Origin: JBCBSS01 sp039819065
GTDB taxonomy: Bacteria; Bacteroidota; Bacteroidia; Cytophagales; Cyclobacteriaceae
NCBI GenBank assembly: GCA_039819065.1
Contig: JBCBSS010000021.1
Coordinates: 1-64,000 of the forward strand
DNA length: 64,000 nt
Reading direction: 5' to 3'
The notes beneath the pieces were generated by a model, which did no database searches, was not told the origin of the DNA, and worked only from the letters and a program-made list of their open reading frames with translations. A program made the translations under genes and the position numbers. This document shows, piece by piece, positions 18,273-26,778 of the stretch; the first letter of the stretch is position 1; each line of letters starts with the position of its first letter.

Positions 18273-19496
18273 TTAGTCTACATGTGAGAACCTCTGGATA
18301 GGCCAATGATCCTTATATCCGTCCACCCAGAAATCAGTGGCTAATTCATCTTCTGTACTTAGACAACCGTCTAATTCAGATGTAATCAATGCCTCATCCA
18401 TATCCTGGCCAATGAAGACGATCTCATTTTTCCTATCTCCGAATCTTTTATCCCAACCAGATTCAATTTCTTGCTGGTTTTCTATGAAACCAATGTACTG
18501 TTTACGCTCCTTTAAAGACATGCTACTCCACCATACGCCAGCGCTATCAGCCCTGAGTGATCCACCTGCTTGCCCCCAGACCAGTGCTTGTTCCGGGCGT
18601 GATGCAATCCAGAATAGCCCTTTGCTTCTAATCACTGTGCTTGGAAATTTTTCTTCCACGTAGCTCCAAAACCTTATGGGATCAAATGGTTTTCTACTTC
18701 TGTAGACAAATGAGCTTATGCCATACTCTTCCGTCTCAGGTGTATGCTCTTCTTTCTTTAACTCTTCCAACCAGCCTACGCTTTGTTCTGCTTCTTCAAA
18801 ATCGAAAAGACCGGTATTCAAAATTTCTTTAGGGCTTACCTTGCTAAATGATGACTCTATTATTTTTGCACTAGGATTAAGCTTTTTGATGGACGACCGA
18901 AGCGTACCAATGGTTTCTTTGGATACAAGATCAGCCTTGTTCAATATAATTACGTTGGCAAACTCTACTTGATCAGTCAAAAGGCTTGCGATGGTGCGAT
19001 CATCACCTTCCATATCGGTAAGTTCTCTATCCATTAACCTTTCCGGGCTGCCAAAATCTTTGAAAAAATTCAAAGCATCAACCACCGTTACCATGGTGTC
19101 GATATAGCTGAATTGGGAAAGGTCAATACCGTTTTCTTCATCTATGAAACTGAATGTTTGTGCCACTGGTACAGGCTCACTTATTCCAGTACTTTCAATG
19201 AGTAGATAGTCAAACCTGTCTTCTTTCGCCAATCGCTCTACTTCGACCATCAAGTCTTCTCTTAAAGTACAGCAGATACAGCCGTTGCTCATCTCCACCA
19301 GCTTTTCTTCTGTTCTAGAGAGTGTGTTTTCGCTTTTTACCAAATCTGCATCTACATTCACTTCACTCATGTCATTGACAATGACAGCTACTTTTAAACC
19401 TTCCTTGTTGTGTAGCACGTGATTGAGAAGCGTGGTTTTTCCGGCTCCCAGGAATCCACTGAGCACTGTTACCGGTAGTTTATTTGTTTTAAGCAT
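18273..19496 (-). CDS. COG0523 (CobW-type) GTPase, putative zinc metallochaperone
   Basis: 407 residues. Walker A GFLGAGKTT (14-22), the family metal motif CICC (73-76) in NGCICCTLRED, the Walker B-like LLIESTGISEP, NKAD near 205, and a C-terminal CobW_C domain (FVYRSRKPFDPIRFW onward). A GTP-dependent protein that hands zinc to client enzymes is the role known for the zinc-linked members. It sits downstream of hisI, yidD and a merC-like gene, whose promoter carries zinc-repressor-type palindromes, and this supports zinc over cobalt or nickel. The 96-base gap before it could hold its own promoter; no TGCAAC box is seen there. Confidence 0.85.
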   Translation of the reverse strand: MLKTNKLPVTVLSGFLGAGKTTLLNHVLHNKEGLKVAVIVNDMSEVNVDADLVKSENTLSRTEEKLVEMSNGCICCTLREDLMVEVERLAKEDRFDYLLIESTGISEPVPVAQTFSFIDEENGIDLSQFSYIDTMVTVVDALNFFKDFGSPERLMDRELTDMEGDDRTIASLLTDQVEFANVIILNKADLVSKETIGTLRSSIKKLNPSAKIIESSFSKVSPKEILNTGLFDFEEAEQSVGWLEELKKEEHTPETEEYGISSFVYRSRKPFDPIRFWSYVEEKFPSTVIRSKGLFWIASRPEQALVWGQAGGSLRADSAGVWWSSMSLKERKQYIGFIENQQEIESGWDKRFGDRKNEIVFIGQDMDEALITSELDGCLSTEDELATDFWVDGYKDHWPIQRFSHVD

Positions 19497-19592
19497 ATTT
19501 TTCTAAAGATTTATTCTAACAGAATCAAATTGGAATTGTCCCAATACTTATTTAACAATGCTAACCCAATGAAGGATGCAAACCTTACGCTA

Positions 19593-20006
19593 TTATTTCA
19601 TGCTTTTGATGAACTTGAGGTTCTTTTTCTCCAGGTTGAGTTCACGATAGAAACAGGCCTTTCGGTGTTTGCCTTGCTGGTCAAAAGTGTGACAAACTCC
19701 GTCACCTAACAAGGTTACTTGATACACAAGTGCATCTTGATCACAGTCTATCAATATATTATCTAACCTGAGCGTATCTCCGGAAGTTTCTCCTTTGGTC
19801 CAGAGTTTATTACGGGATGTGCTCCAGAAGGTAGCCAGACCAGTTTCTATGGTTTTATGCAATGCTTCTTCATTTATGGAAGCCAACATCAGAATCTGTC
19901 CAGTCTCGGTTTCTTGTACAGCTACGGGTAAAAGGCCTCCCCGCTTATCAAATTGAGGGGTAAACTCAACGCCCTCTTCTAGTTCTACCGTTGCATAATT
20001 ATCCAT
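19593..20006 (-). CDS. hisI: Phosphoribosyl-AMP cyclohydrolase, stand-alone
   Basis: 137 residues. Opens the purine ring of phosphoribosyl-AMP in histidine synthesis and needs zinc. Family motifs are GGLLPVAVQ, LMLASINEEAL, WSTSRNKLWTKGETSG (61-76), IDCDQDA (86-92), and two zinc-type Cys at 105 (GVCHT) and 118 (ACFYREL); the spacing between them is lengthened by an insertion FDQQGKHRKA. No other his gene is near and the usual Bacteroidota form is a HisIE fusion, so this is probably a second copy for zinc shortage. Its start overlaps yidD by eight bases. Confidence 0.88.
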   Translation of the reverse strand: MDNYATVELEEGVEFTPQFDKRGGLLPVAVQETETGQILMLASINEEALHKTIETGLATFWSTSRNKLWTKGETSGDTLRLDNILIDCDQDALVYQVTLLGDGVCHTFDQQGKHRKACFYRELNLEKKNLKFIKSMK

Positions 20007-20247
20007 CTTGTCTATTTTTTTCTTTTTTTGGAACAGGGTCGTAGCCGTGCGTACCCCATGGATGACACTTGGAAAGTCTCTTCATACCCATAACCAGTCC
20101 TTTTCCGACTCCCCATTCTTTTATAGCTTCAATCGTGTATTGTGAGCAAGTGGGGCTGTGCCTACACGAGGGCGGGAAGTACGGAGAAATACCCACCTGA
20201 TAAAAGCGTATGGCAGCTAAAGCAATATATTCAATTACTTTTTTCAA
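19999..20247 (-). CDS. yidD: Membrane protein insertion efficiency factor YidD
   Basis: 82 residues, full length for the family. YQVGISPYFPPSCRHSPTCSQYTIEAI holds the three conserved Cys, followed by KRLSKCHPWGTHGYDPVP. An N-terminal amphipathic helix binds the membrane. YidD usually sits with rnpA, yidC or rpmH; here it lies between a merC-like gene (17-base overlap) and hisI (8-base overlap), inside a zinc-controlled cluster. Confidence 0.92.
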   Translation of the reverse strand: MKKVIEYIALAAIRFYQVGISPYFPPSCRHSPTCSQYTIEAIKEWGVGKGLVMGMKRLSKCHPWGTHGYDPVPKKEKNRQDG

Positions 20248-20626
20248 AGTGTAATCGCCTTATAAATTTCCAATTCACCAAGTGAGCGATGGCTATCGCA
20301 AGCCCTCCAATGGAGGTAAGCAGCATTTCGGTCCATTCGGGCTCCAATACCTGACCTAAACCAATTAATATAAACCCTATTATGGCAATTGTCAATGCCG
20401 TTAATTTATGATGATGCTTTCGATAGCCGTGTACCAGGGCATTAGAGGCAATGAAAAAACTTAATATGATAATAGTGTATTCTATCCAGGGGTTATCTAA
20501 GAATTGCAACCCTGCAAGAGGTGCAAGACTGATTAAAAACGGTAAGGCCGCACAATGTACAGCGCAAAGCAGAGATGCACTAAATCCAATAAAATCCAGA
20601 TGCAATCCTACAAATTGGTTCTTCAT
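20231..20626 (-). CDS. MerC-domain membrane protein
   Basis: 131 residues with four predicted membrane helices. The helix-1 motif SLLCAVHCAALPF resembles the Cys pair of MerC transporters, and KHHHK lies in a loop near residue 71. The short tail has LVNWKFIRR. It is the first gene of a minus-strand cluster with yidD and hisI. Its promoter carries two TGCAAC-type palindromes, and a homologue leads the other zinc operon (29768-30223). A role in uptake or sensing of zinc or another divalent metal is inferred; mercury resistance genes are absent. Confidence 0.75.
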   Translation of the reverse strand: MKNQFVGLHLDFIGFSASLLCAVHCAALPFLISLAPLAGLQFLDNPWIEYTIIILSFFIASNALVHGYRKHHHKLTALTIAIIGFILIGLGQVLEPEWTEMLLTSIGGLAIAIAHLVNWKFIRRLHFEKSN

Positions 20627-20646
20627 GTCCTAATTGATTTTCTGTT

Positions 20647-20661
20647 TGCAACAATGTTGCA
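20647..20661. promoter_or_regulatory. Zinc-repressor-type operator (box 1, merC-like/yidD/hisI promoter)
   Basis: TGCAAC-AAT-GTTGCA is a perfect 6-3-6 palindrome; the symmetry extends to TTGCAA at both ends. It overlaps the -7 element (TATTTTTG read on the minus strand, 20667-20660) of the promoter for the gene starting at 20626. The binding protein is inferred to be the Fur-family product of 25641-26081. Confidence 0.75.
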
Positions 20662-20689
20662 AAAATAAGACTAAAGAGAATAAATGCAA
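20660..20689 (-). promoter_or_regulatory. Promoter of the merC-like/yidD/hisI cluster
   Basis: Read on the minus strand: TTG at 20689-20687, a 19-base spacer, then TATTTTTG at 20667-20660, which matches the Bacteroidota TTG / TAnnTTTG consensus. The -33 lies inside box 2 and the -7 overlaps box 1, so a repressor bound to either would exclude RNA polymerase. The start codon at 20626 is 34 bases beyond the -7. Confidence 0.7.
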
Positions 20690-20699
20690 CAGTGTTGCG
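20685..20699. promoter_or_regulatory. Zinc-repressor-type operator (box 2, shared by divergent promoters)
   Basis: TGCAAC-AGT-GTTGCG has the same 6-3-6 form with one end mismatch. Its centre is 38 bases from box 1. It contains the -33 TTG of promoters on both strands. Confidence 0.75.
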
Positions 20700-20725
20700 T
20701 TTAGAAAATATGCTTGCTAATATTG
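20695..20725 (+). promoter_or_regulatory. Divergent promoter toward the 20890 gene
   Basis: TTG at 20695-20697, a 20-base spacer, then TAATATTG at 20718-20725 (one mismatch to TAnnTTTG). It points to the plus-strand gene at 20890 with a leader of about 150 bases. It is weaker than its minus-strand partner; the similar arrangement at 30282-30312 supports it. Confidence 0.5.
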
Positions 20726-20889
20726 CCTTGTTATTAGACGATGTCAACATGCGGGTAGCATTTCACTTAACGAAGTAAGCCAATTGTTTAATCTATGGGT
20801 GCGGGTGTTGATATACTAAGTGCTAGAACACTGGTGATCATACCCTGCTGTCCGTGTATTCCGTATTTATATATTCAAAACCCTGGCTG

Positions 20890-21324
20890 ATGCTAAGATT
20901 ATTGATCATACCGCTACTTTTTACAGCTACAATCGGGATTTCACAAAAACAAATCACCTGGAAGACGCTGGAGGACGTACGATTCACAGATAAATACAGC
21001 GAAAAAGAAGAGGCGTATTATTACTACCCACACTTCGGCTCCTCTGTAAAAGCATTGCACGGAAAAGAAGTATTTATCAAAGGATACATGCTCACTATAA
21101 AGCCAAAAGATGGCATTTACGTCCTTTCCAGAAATCCTTATGCAGCCTGCTTCTTCTGTGGAAATGGCGGCCCTGAATCTATTGTGGAATTGAAATTGAA
21201 ACCAGGCCACCCAAGGTTTAGAATGGATCAGGTGGTAACCATAAGAGGAAGGTTAAAACTGAATCGAGATGATCTTTACCAATGTAATTATATATTGGAA
21301 TTGGCTGAAGTATACGATCCCTAA
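20890..21324 (+). CDS. Exported DUF3299-like protein of the zinc locus
   Basis: 144 residues from an ATG at 20890, chosen over a GTG twelve codons earlier because it gives a clean signal peptide MLRLLIIPLLFTATIGIS. The body reads ALHGKEVFIKGYML near 63, AACFFCGNGGPES near 90, and VTIRGRLKLN near 125, an OB-like beta pattern shared with DUF3299-type periplasmic proteins. The CxxC in FFCG-type context may bind metal. It is downstream of the divergent zinc-type operator. Function unknown. Confidence 0.65.
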   Translation: MLRLLIIPLLFTATIGISQKQITWKTLEDVRFTDKYSEKEEAYYYYPHFGSSVKALHGKEVFIKGYMLTIKPKDGIYVLSRNPYAACFFCGNGGPESIVELKLKPGHPRFRMDQVVTIRGRLKLNRDDLYQCNYILELAEVYDP

Positions 21325-21512
21325 AATCAAATTCTACCTTTTGTAAACTACCTGCCAATAGGCTCGAAGAAACAATGGCTAAAGAGGAAATGCTCAACAT
21401 TTTTGTGAACTATAGCTTTTCTCTCTCAACCGCATGTGTAATAGACATGACCTTCGTGCCCAATAGTGGCATATATTTAAATTCAAGAGTATTACATTTA
21501 AAAACTAATTAG

Positions 21513-21533
21513 TACTTTTGCAACCATGTTGCG
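21513..21533 (+). promoter_or_regulatory. -7 element plus zinc-type operator covering the start codon
   Basis: TACTTTTG (21513-21520) is a perfect -7 element and runs into TGCAAC-CAT-GTTGCG (21519-21533), a third copy of the operator. The ATG at 21526 is inside the palindrome, six bases after the -7 element, so the transcript would have almost no leader. No good -33 TTG is seen at the right distance. Confidence 0.6.
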
Positions 21534-21942
21534 TTTAGCAAAATTATATCTGTATTTAATTACAGTAAAGGTGAAAAGAGGGTTTGGCGTTCTGCCCGTA
21601 ATGTTTGTGCTTGTGAGCATATTCAGCCCTTTCATCTCCATGATTGCTTTTTATTCGCAATTCGACGAACACATAGTTGAATGCCAGTACGAACGTCAAC
21701 ATGTGCAAGACTGTCAGGCAAATTGTATACTACAAGAAATGTTGCCTGAGCAACCACAAGCTACTCCCGAAAAAACCATTTCCTTCGATTACATTTTCAC
21801 TGATTTATTCCTTCAAAGACATCAGTTGATTCAGACTTCCCAACCAAGCGACATTTTGGTTAATAATACTTTTTCACATTATCTGTTGTATTACGCCCAA
21901 CCCACTATTGGTATTCATTCACCACCACCCAAATTAGGCTAA
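21526..21942 (+). CDS. Small secreted/membrane-anchored protein before the zinc TonB receptor
   Basis: 138 residues: a hydrophobic segment (about 22-46, VLPVMFVLVSIFSPFISMIAF), then VECQYERQHVQDCQANCIL with three Cys and a His, and a Pro-rich end (HSPPPKLG). The layout resembles the HYC_CC_PP small proteins that precede metal TonB receptors and Cus pumps in Bacteroidota, such as 31537-31929 here. The start codon lies inside a zinc-type operator; an internal ATG at 21601 is an alternative start. Confidence 0.55.
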   Translation: MLRLAKLYLYLITVKVKRGFGVLPVMFVLVSIFSPFISMIAFYSQFDEHIVECQYERQHVQDCQANCILQEMLPEQPQATPEKTISFDYIFTDLFLQRHQLIQTSQPSDILVNNTFSHYLLYYAQPTIGIHSPPPKLG

Positions 21943-22209
21943 TTGTCAGGCAGTTCGGTTTTCGCACCGCGTGGCAGCTTCCCTTGCTCCTAAAATGGCT
22001 TGGTGAAAGCTTACTATCCAGAAATACTCAATGTATGGTTTATTTCCTAGTTAAATATCACGGTATTGATTCTATCGATAGGTAATTCTAGTCGTAGCAG
22101 TGACACACAAAAAACAATAATCTATATAAATAACAGATTTAAAAGCACTAAGCGGCTTGTAGTTACATGAGAATGGACAATTGAAACGTGGCTGGAAAGT
22201 CAAACCTCC

Positions 22210-24651
22210 ATGAAAAACAGTAAAGAAAATATTAACAAAAAGATGAAGAAATGCCTGCTGTTTAGCTTGCTGATTCTTTGGACATGTTGTAGTGTTCTCA
22301 CTACTCAAGCTATGCAACTTTCAGACTCTTGTACTTATGTGATAAAGGGTAGCATCTTAGATGCCGAGACTAAAAAACCTGTTCCTTTTGTTACTGTGAC
22401 TATCAAAAACAGCCAACGCGGCATTTTAGCTGACGAAAACGGAAAGTTTTTACTGGACGGACTATGCGAAGGTGAATATACCCTGTTGTGTTCCAGTGTA
22501 GGATATAAGCAAGTAACTCACCACCATGATCCACACCATGATGAACCAGTAATTTACATGGCTTCTGCTGCTTCACAACTGGAAAGTGTGGTGGTGGAAG
22601 GAGAGGAGATAGTAGGTGATATGCGATCCCTGTCTTTAGACAAAATAGATAGGTCACAGTTGGCGACTAAAACCACGGGTTCACTGGCATCTGTTGTAGG
22701 GGATATACAAGGAGTTACTTTTACTTCTGTAGGTAATAATGTACAGCTACCTGTTATTCATGGGCTTTACGGTAATCGTATCCTTATTATTAACAATGGA
22801 GTGAAGCACGGTTTTCAAAACTGGGGTGTCGACCATGGCCCTGAAATAGACATTGCCAGTGCTGATAATATATCAGTATTAAAAGGTGCCGCGGGTGTAA
22901 GGTTTGGCCCGGAGGCCTTGGGAGGAGCAGTTTTAGTAAATGGAAATCCCTTGAAGCTTTCCAATGAAATGTATGGAGGTGTTGCCTCAGGCTACCAGAC
23001 TAACGGTCGAGGTTACCACACCAACGTGCATTTAGGAGCAGGCCACGAGAAATTCAGCTATCATGTCGGTGCCAATTATCAAAGAATAGGGGATAGGCAC
23101 ACTCCTGATTATTCACTTACCAATACCGGTATGGAAGAGCGTTCGGCCAATGTTGGGTTTCGATATCACCTACCTCAATGGGACTTTAAAGTTTATTACA
23201 GTTACGTCAATCAGGACTTGGGGCTTCTTCGTGCCTCAGTAGCTGAGAGTGGAGACCTCTTTGCCCGGTCTTTATCATCTGAGCGACCGTTGATTATCAG
23301 GGATTTTTCTTACGATATCAATGAACCTCGACAAGATGCGACGCACCATCTGGTTAATTTGGCTGTTGATTGGCATTCTGATATGGGGGATTTTGTACTG
23401 CTCTTAAGTAAGCAAATCAATCAACGTCAGGAGTTCGACGTAAGAAGGAACGCTGACCTACCTATCATTGATCTAGATCTTAATACGACAGACACGCGCC
23501 TGGAATGGTATCATCCAGAATTTGGTGGATTTGAGGGTACGATCGGGCTACAGTATTTTTCACAAAATAACGACAATAACCCCGGTACGGGTACTACGCC
23601 TTTTATCCCTAATTACAATACCCATAGGGTCAGTGCATTCATCATTGAAAGCATTGAAAAGAGCAGCAACACTTATGAGTTTGGGTTGCGATTAGACCAT
23701 GAATTCAATTCAGTGCGCGGACGTGAAACTAATCAGGCGATTTTCAGAAATGACTATTCTTTTACCAATATTACAGCATCTCTGGGTTTAGTTCGAGAAC
23801 TTGCTCCCAATTGGCTACTGCGTACCAATTTGGGTTCGGCATGGAGAACACCTAATATGGCAGAACTCTACAGCTTTGGGCAGCATGGGTTTAGAACACA
23901 ATTTGGTCTATGGCGCTATAATACCAATGAAAATGGGGAACTGCGCACAGACATGGTCCTTACCGAAGATGATGATGTAGCCGAACCGGAGAAAGGTTAT
24001 AAATGGATCAATGAATTAACGCACCAAAAGAATGGCCATTCACTCACCCTCACGGCTTATACTCATTTTATTGACAACTATATATTCGATCGTCCTGTAG
24101 CGGTAATCGGTACGATTAGAGGGCCGATGCCAGTATTTATTTATGATCAGGTCGATGCCCTTTTTGCTGGAGCAGACCTGACCTATTCTCGTAGGTTTAC
24201 ACAAAAAGTGAAAGGTACCTTTGGCGCTAGCTATTTGTGGTCTCAGGATATAGAAAACGATCAACCGCTCATCAATCAACCCCCCGTCAATTTCAACGCT
24301 GAGCTTTCCTGGGAAACACCCAATTTCTTAGGCTTAGAAACATCAAGGATTAAGTTCCAGGCTTCTTACACTCTACAACAATTCCAGGCACCTCGAACGG
24401 TTACGCCTGAGCAGTTGATAAGTGGGGAGGTGGATATCACCCCGGAATCTGAGATTTTCGATTTCAAAGATGCCCCAGAAGGGTATTTCCTGGGGCATGT
24501 CCAATGGCAATGGGGCCTGGGCCGTTTAGGTGGGCAGGTTGAAGTTAGAAATATGTTCAATACCCGCTATAGGGATTATCTCAATCAGATGCGCTATTTC
24601 GCAGACGAATTAGGAAGGAATTTTCTATTTACCATCAATTATAAATTTTAA
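22210..24651 (+). CDS. TonB-dependent receptor, probable zinc importer
   Basis: 813 residues. Signal region with MKKCLLFSLLILWTCC (an ATG at 22243 is an alternative start), then a carboxypeptidase-regulatory-like domain (about 43-118, VIKGSILDAETKKPVPFVTV), a loop THHHDPHHDEP (103-113) rich in His, the plug (about 135-265, with VIHGLYGNRILIINNG and LKGAAGVRFGPEALGG), and a 22-strand barrel ending in NFLFTINYKF. His clusters and the position after zinc-type operators suggest a ZnuD-like zinc receptor. A lipoprotein gene follows after 17 bases. Confidence 0.85.
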   Translation: MKNSKENINKKMKKCLLFSLLILWTCCSVLTTQAMQLSDSCTYVIKGSILDAETKKPVPFVTVTIKNSQRGILADENGKFLLDGLCEGEYTLLCSSVGYKQVTHHHDPHHDEPVIYMASAASQLESVVVEGEEIVGDMRSLSLDKIDRSQLATKTTGSLASVVGDIQGVTFTSVGNNVQLPVIHGLYGNRILIINNGVKHGFQNWGVDHGPEIDIASADNISVLKGAAGVRFGPEALGGAVLVNGNPLKLSNEMYGGVASGYQTNGRGYHTNVHLGAGHEKFSYHVGANYQRIGDRHTPDYSLTNTGMEERSANVGFRYHLPQWDFKVYYSYVNQDLGLLRASVAESGDLFARSLSSERPLIIRDFSYDINEPRQDATHHLVNLAVDWHSDMGDFVLLLSKQINQRQEFDVRRNADLPIIDLDLNTTDTRLEWYHPEFGGFEGTIGLQYFSQNNDNNPGTGTTPFIPNYNTHRVSAFIIESIEKSSNTYEFGLRLDHEFNSVRGRETNQAIFRNDYSFTNITASLGLVRELAPNWLLRTNLGSAWRTPNMAELYSFGQHGFRTQFGLWRYNTNENGELRTDMVLTEDDDVAEPEKGYKWINELTHQKNGHSLTLTAYTHFIDNYIFDRPVAVIGTIRGPMPVFIYDQVDALFAGADLTYSRRFTQKVKGTFGASYLWSQDIENDQPLINQPPVNFNAELSWETPNFLGLETSRIKFQASYTLQQFQAPRTVTPEQLISGEVDITPESEIFDFKDAPEGYFLGHVQWQWGLGRLGGQVEVRNMFNTRYRDYLNQMRYFADELGRNFLFTINYKF

Positions 24652-24668
24652 ATTAAAATCAAAATCAA

Positions 24669-25286
24669 ATGAGAATTAACGTGTTACAAAACGTGAAAAA
24701 GTACGGGTTATATACGCTCTTATTGAGCGCAACCTTACTTAGCTCCTGTGGCGATGATGAAGCTCCTGAGCCTGAAAATGAAGTGGAGGTAATTACTGAC
24801 GTTACACTTATTTTTACTAATACTGCTGATGCTGCAGACGTAGTTACTGCCAGGGCAAATGATCCTGATGGAGAAGGTGTGCAGGAATTACAGATTTTAG
24901 ATGAGATTACGTTGACCTCCGGAGTCACCTACACACTGACTTATACGATTACGAATGCACTTGACCCTAATGACCCTGAGGACATAGGCGCAGAGATACT
25001 AGGCGAAGACGATGAGCATCAGTTTTTCTTCTCTTTTACAACAGATGCTTTCACTAACCCAACAGGTGGTGGGAACATTGGTGCCACAGGTGATATAAAT
25101 TACAATGACATGGATGAGAATAGCAACCCAGTAGGACTTAACACTACATGGACGACTGGCGCCGCGCAAATGGATGCGTTTTTCCGAGTAAGGTTGCAGC
25201 ATCAGCCTGGTGTAAAGACTGCCACTACTGGTTCAGGTGACGGAGACACTGACTTTGATCTAAACTTTGTATTGAATATCGAGTAA
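24669..25286 (+). CDS. Acidic lipoprotein paired with the TonB receptor
   Basis: 205 residues with a lipobox LLSSC (Cys about 28) and then a very acidic, Thr-rich, beta-type body; GEDDEHQFFFSF near 120 and LQHQPGVKTATTG near 178 carry the few His. It lies 17 bases after the receptor and ends a plus-strand transcript. It is probably a surface partner of the receptor that presents zinc. No enzyme motif is seen. Confidence 0.65.
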   Translation: MRINVLQNVKKYGLYTLLLSATLLSSCGDDEAPEPENEVEVITDVTLIFTNTADAADVVTARANDPDGEGVQELQILDEITLTSGVTYTLTYTITNALDPNDPEDIGAEILGEDDEHQFFFSFTTDAFTNPTGGGNIGATGDINYNDMDENSNPVGLNTTWTTGAAQMDAFFRVRLQHQPGVKTATTGSGDGDTDFDLNFVLNIE

Positions 25287-25640
25287 CCATTCAGCAAGGC
25301 TGTTGCAAAGCAGCTTTGTTTCAATATTATTTCTCACCATTCTGTTGAAAAAGGCAGATTGGTGAGAAATGTATTGCTTTAATCTGCCTTCGCGGCTGCT
25401 ATGGCAGACGAGAAGGTTGTAGTTTTATTTCTTGGGGCTTTGCCCCAGAAACTCGGATCCAGTGTTCTGCCCTGGGGCTTATAACATTTATTAGTCAGTA
25501 TTTTAAATAGGCAGGATTCCTGGCGGTCAAGAAGATGACCTGTTTTGAGACTCTTTTTTTTGTAGCTGACACGCAACAACTGCAGCGACATAGATCACAA
25601 GCCTAAAAAGTGATCTTTTCTTTTTAGAAACCAGTACCGA
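25287..25640. other. Convergent intergenic region with a hairpin
   Basis: The gap lies between the receptor lipoprotein (plus) and the Fur-family gene (minus). A perfect 9-bp stem TTCTCACCA / TGGTGAGAA (25331-25339 and 25360-25368, 20-base loop) may end transcripts from both sides, though no T-run follows. The 25379-25591 minus frame ends in a stretch that looks repeat-derived. I see no convincing gene. Confidence 0.5.
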
Positions 25641-26081
25641 TTACCCTTGACTCTTAGTATCAGCCTGTTTGGCTGAGCATTTATGGCACTTTCCCTCCAT
25701 CAGGAAGTACATTTCATCTATTTCGTACTTCTTGAGTTCTTCCAGGTATTCATCAGGTAAGCAAGGCAAGCAAATCACCGTTTCGCATTCTTTGCAACGC
25801 AGGTGAGGGTGTGTACTGATGTTGCTGTGCTCTTTGTGGTTGAACATGTACAAGCCAACGCCCTTTTGATCTACCATTTTTATGACCAGACCGTTTTCTT
25901 CATAACTATGAAGTGTACGGTATATGGTCACCCTGTCCATAGGAATTGACAGTTGCTTTTCGATATCAGATAGTGCGAAGGCTCTTGGGCTATCCATCAA
26001 GAGTTCCAGAAGTGCCACGCGCTTATCAGTAGTACGCTGTGCATACTGTTTTAAAATCTCCGTGGCACTTTGTTTACCCAT
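25641..26081 (-). CDS. zur: Fur-family regulator, probable Zur
   Basis: 146 residues. Winged-helix DNA-binding domain (about 8-85) with the recognition region MDRVTIYRTLHSYEENGL (48-65), then the metal/dimerisation domain with HPHLRCKECETVICLPC (Cys 96, 99, 104, 107) and a terminal CHKC (132-135), the structural zinc set of Zur/Fur proteins. It is the last gene of the operon merC-like/lipoprotein/dcd/thrS/folE, whose promoter has two palindromic boxes, so it would repress its own synthesis. The zinc assignment rests on that context; Fur or PerR are the alternatives. Confidence 0.8.
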   Translation of the reverse strand: MGKQSATEILKQYAQRTTDKRVALLELLMDSPRAFALSDIEKQLSIPMDRVTIYRTLHSYEENGLVIKMVDQKGVGLYMFNHKEHSNISTHPHLRCKECETVICLPCLPDEYLEELKKYEIDEMYFLMEGKCHKCSAKQADTKSQG

Positions 26082-26092
26082 GACTTTGGCAA

Positions 26093-26761
26093 TCAGATGA
26101 GTTGGTAGAATTCGTTTCTCAGGTCCGTGTCCGTGAACTTACCACCGTATTCTAATGTGGTGGTTCTACTCGTTTTATCGTTCACTCCGCGGGTAGATAC
26201 ACATAGGTGTTCTGCTTCTACCACTACGATCACATCTTCTGTTTCTAAGGCATCCTTGAGCTCATTGAATATCTGTAGGGTCATGCGCTCCTGTACCTGA
26301 GGCCTTTTCCCGTAATACTCTACGATTCGGTTGAGTTTGGATAGACCGATCACTTTGCCAGAAGAGATGTATGCAATATGAGCCTTTCCGATAATCGGAA
26401 GAAAATGGTGCTCACAAGCAGATGTAAAAGTGATCTCTTTCTCCACCAGCATCTTATTGTACTGGTATTTATTGTCGAATACTGAAAGTGAAGGCTTATT
26501 CTCTGGGTTGAGTCCGTGGAAAAGTTCTTTCACATACATTTTGGCTACGCGATAAGGCGTACCCTTCAGGCTATCATCTGTCAAATCGAGTCCTAACTCT
26601 TCCATAATGCCGCCAAAGAGTTTTTCAATGTTGGCCATTTTCTCAGCATCCGATTTCACAAACGCATCCTCTCTCATAGGAGTTTCTACAGAGGACATGG
26701 TATGGTTATCGCCGTTGAGATCGTGTCGGCTTCTTTCTATCAATTTCTCGTCTATTTCCAT
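26093..26761 (-). CDS. folE: GTP cyclohydrolase I (zinc-dependent FolE type)
   Basis: 222 residues. Makes dihydroneopterin triphosphate from GTP, the first step to folate. The zinc ligands of the FolE (IA) type are there: Cys116 and the His pair in ACEHHF, and Cys187 in EHLCVSTRG; VIGLSKLNRIVEYYGKRPQVQERMT is also typical. It is therefore not the metal-flexible FolE2 often induced in zinc shortage. It is 11 bases from the Fur-family gene and 17 bases after thrS in one operon. An N-terminal extension of about 35 residues precedes the conserved core. Confidence 0.93.
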   Translation of the reverse strand: MEIDEKLIERSRHDLNGDNHTMSSVETPMREDAFVKSDAEKMANIEKLFGGIMEELGLDLTDDSLKGTPYRVAKMYVKELFHGLNPENKPSLSVFDNKYQYNKMLVEKEITFTSACEHHFLPIIGKAHIAYISSGKVIGLSKLNRIVEYYGKRPQVQERMTLQIFNELKDALETEDVIVVVEAEHLCVSTRGVNDKTSRTTTLEYGGKFTDTDLRNEFYQLI

Positions 26762-26778
26762 TACTCTTATCTATCTGT

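Noticed and set aside
25379..25591. A 70-codon minus frame
   Set aside because: It has no start context, ends in a repeat-like stretch, and lies in a convergent spacer with hairpins.
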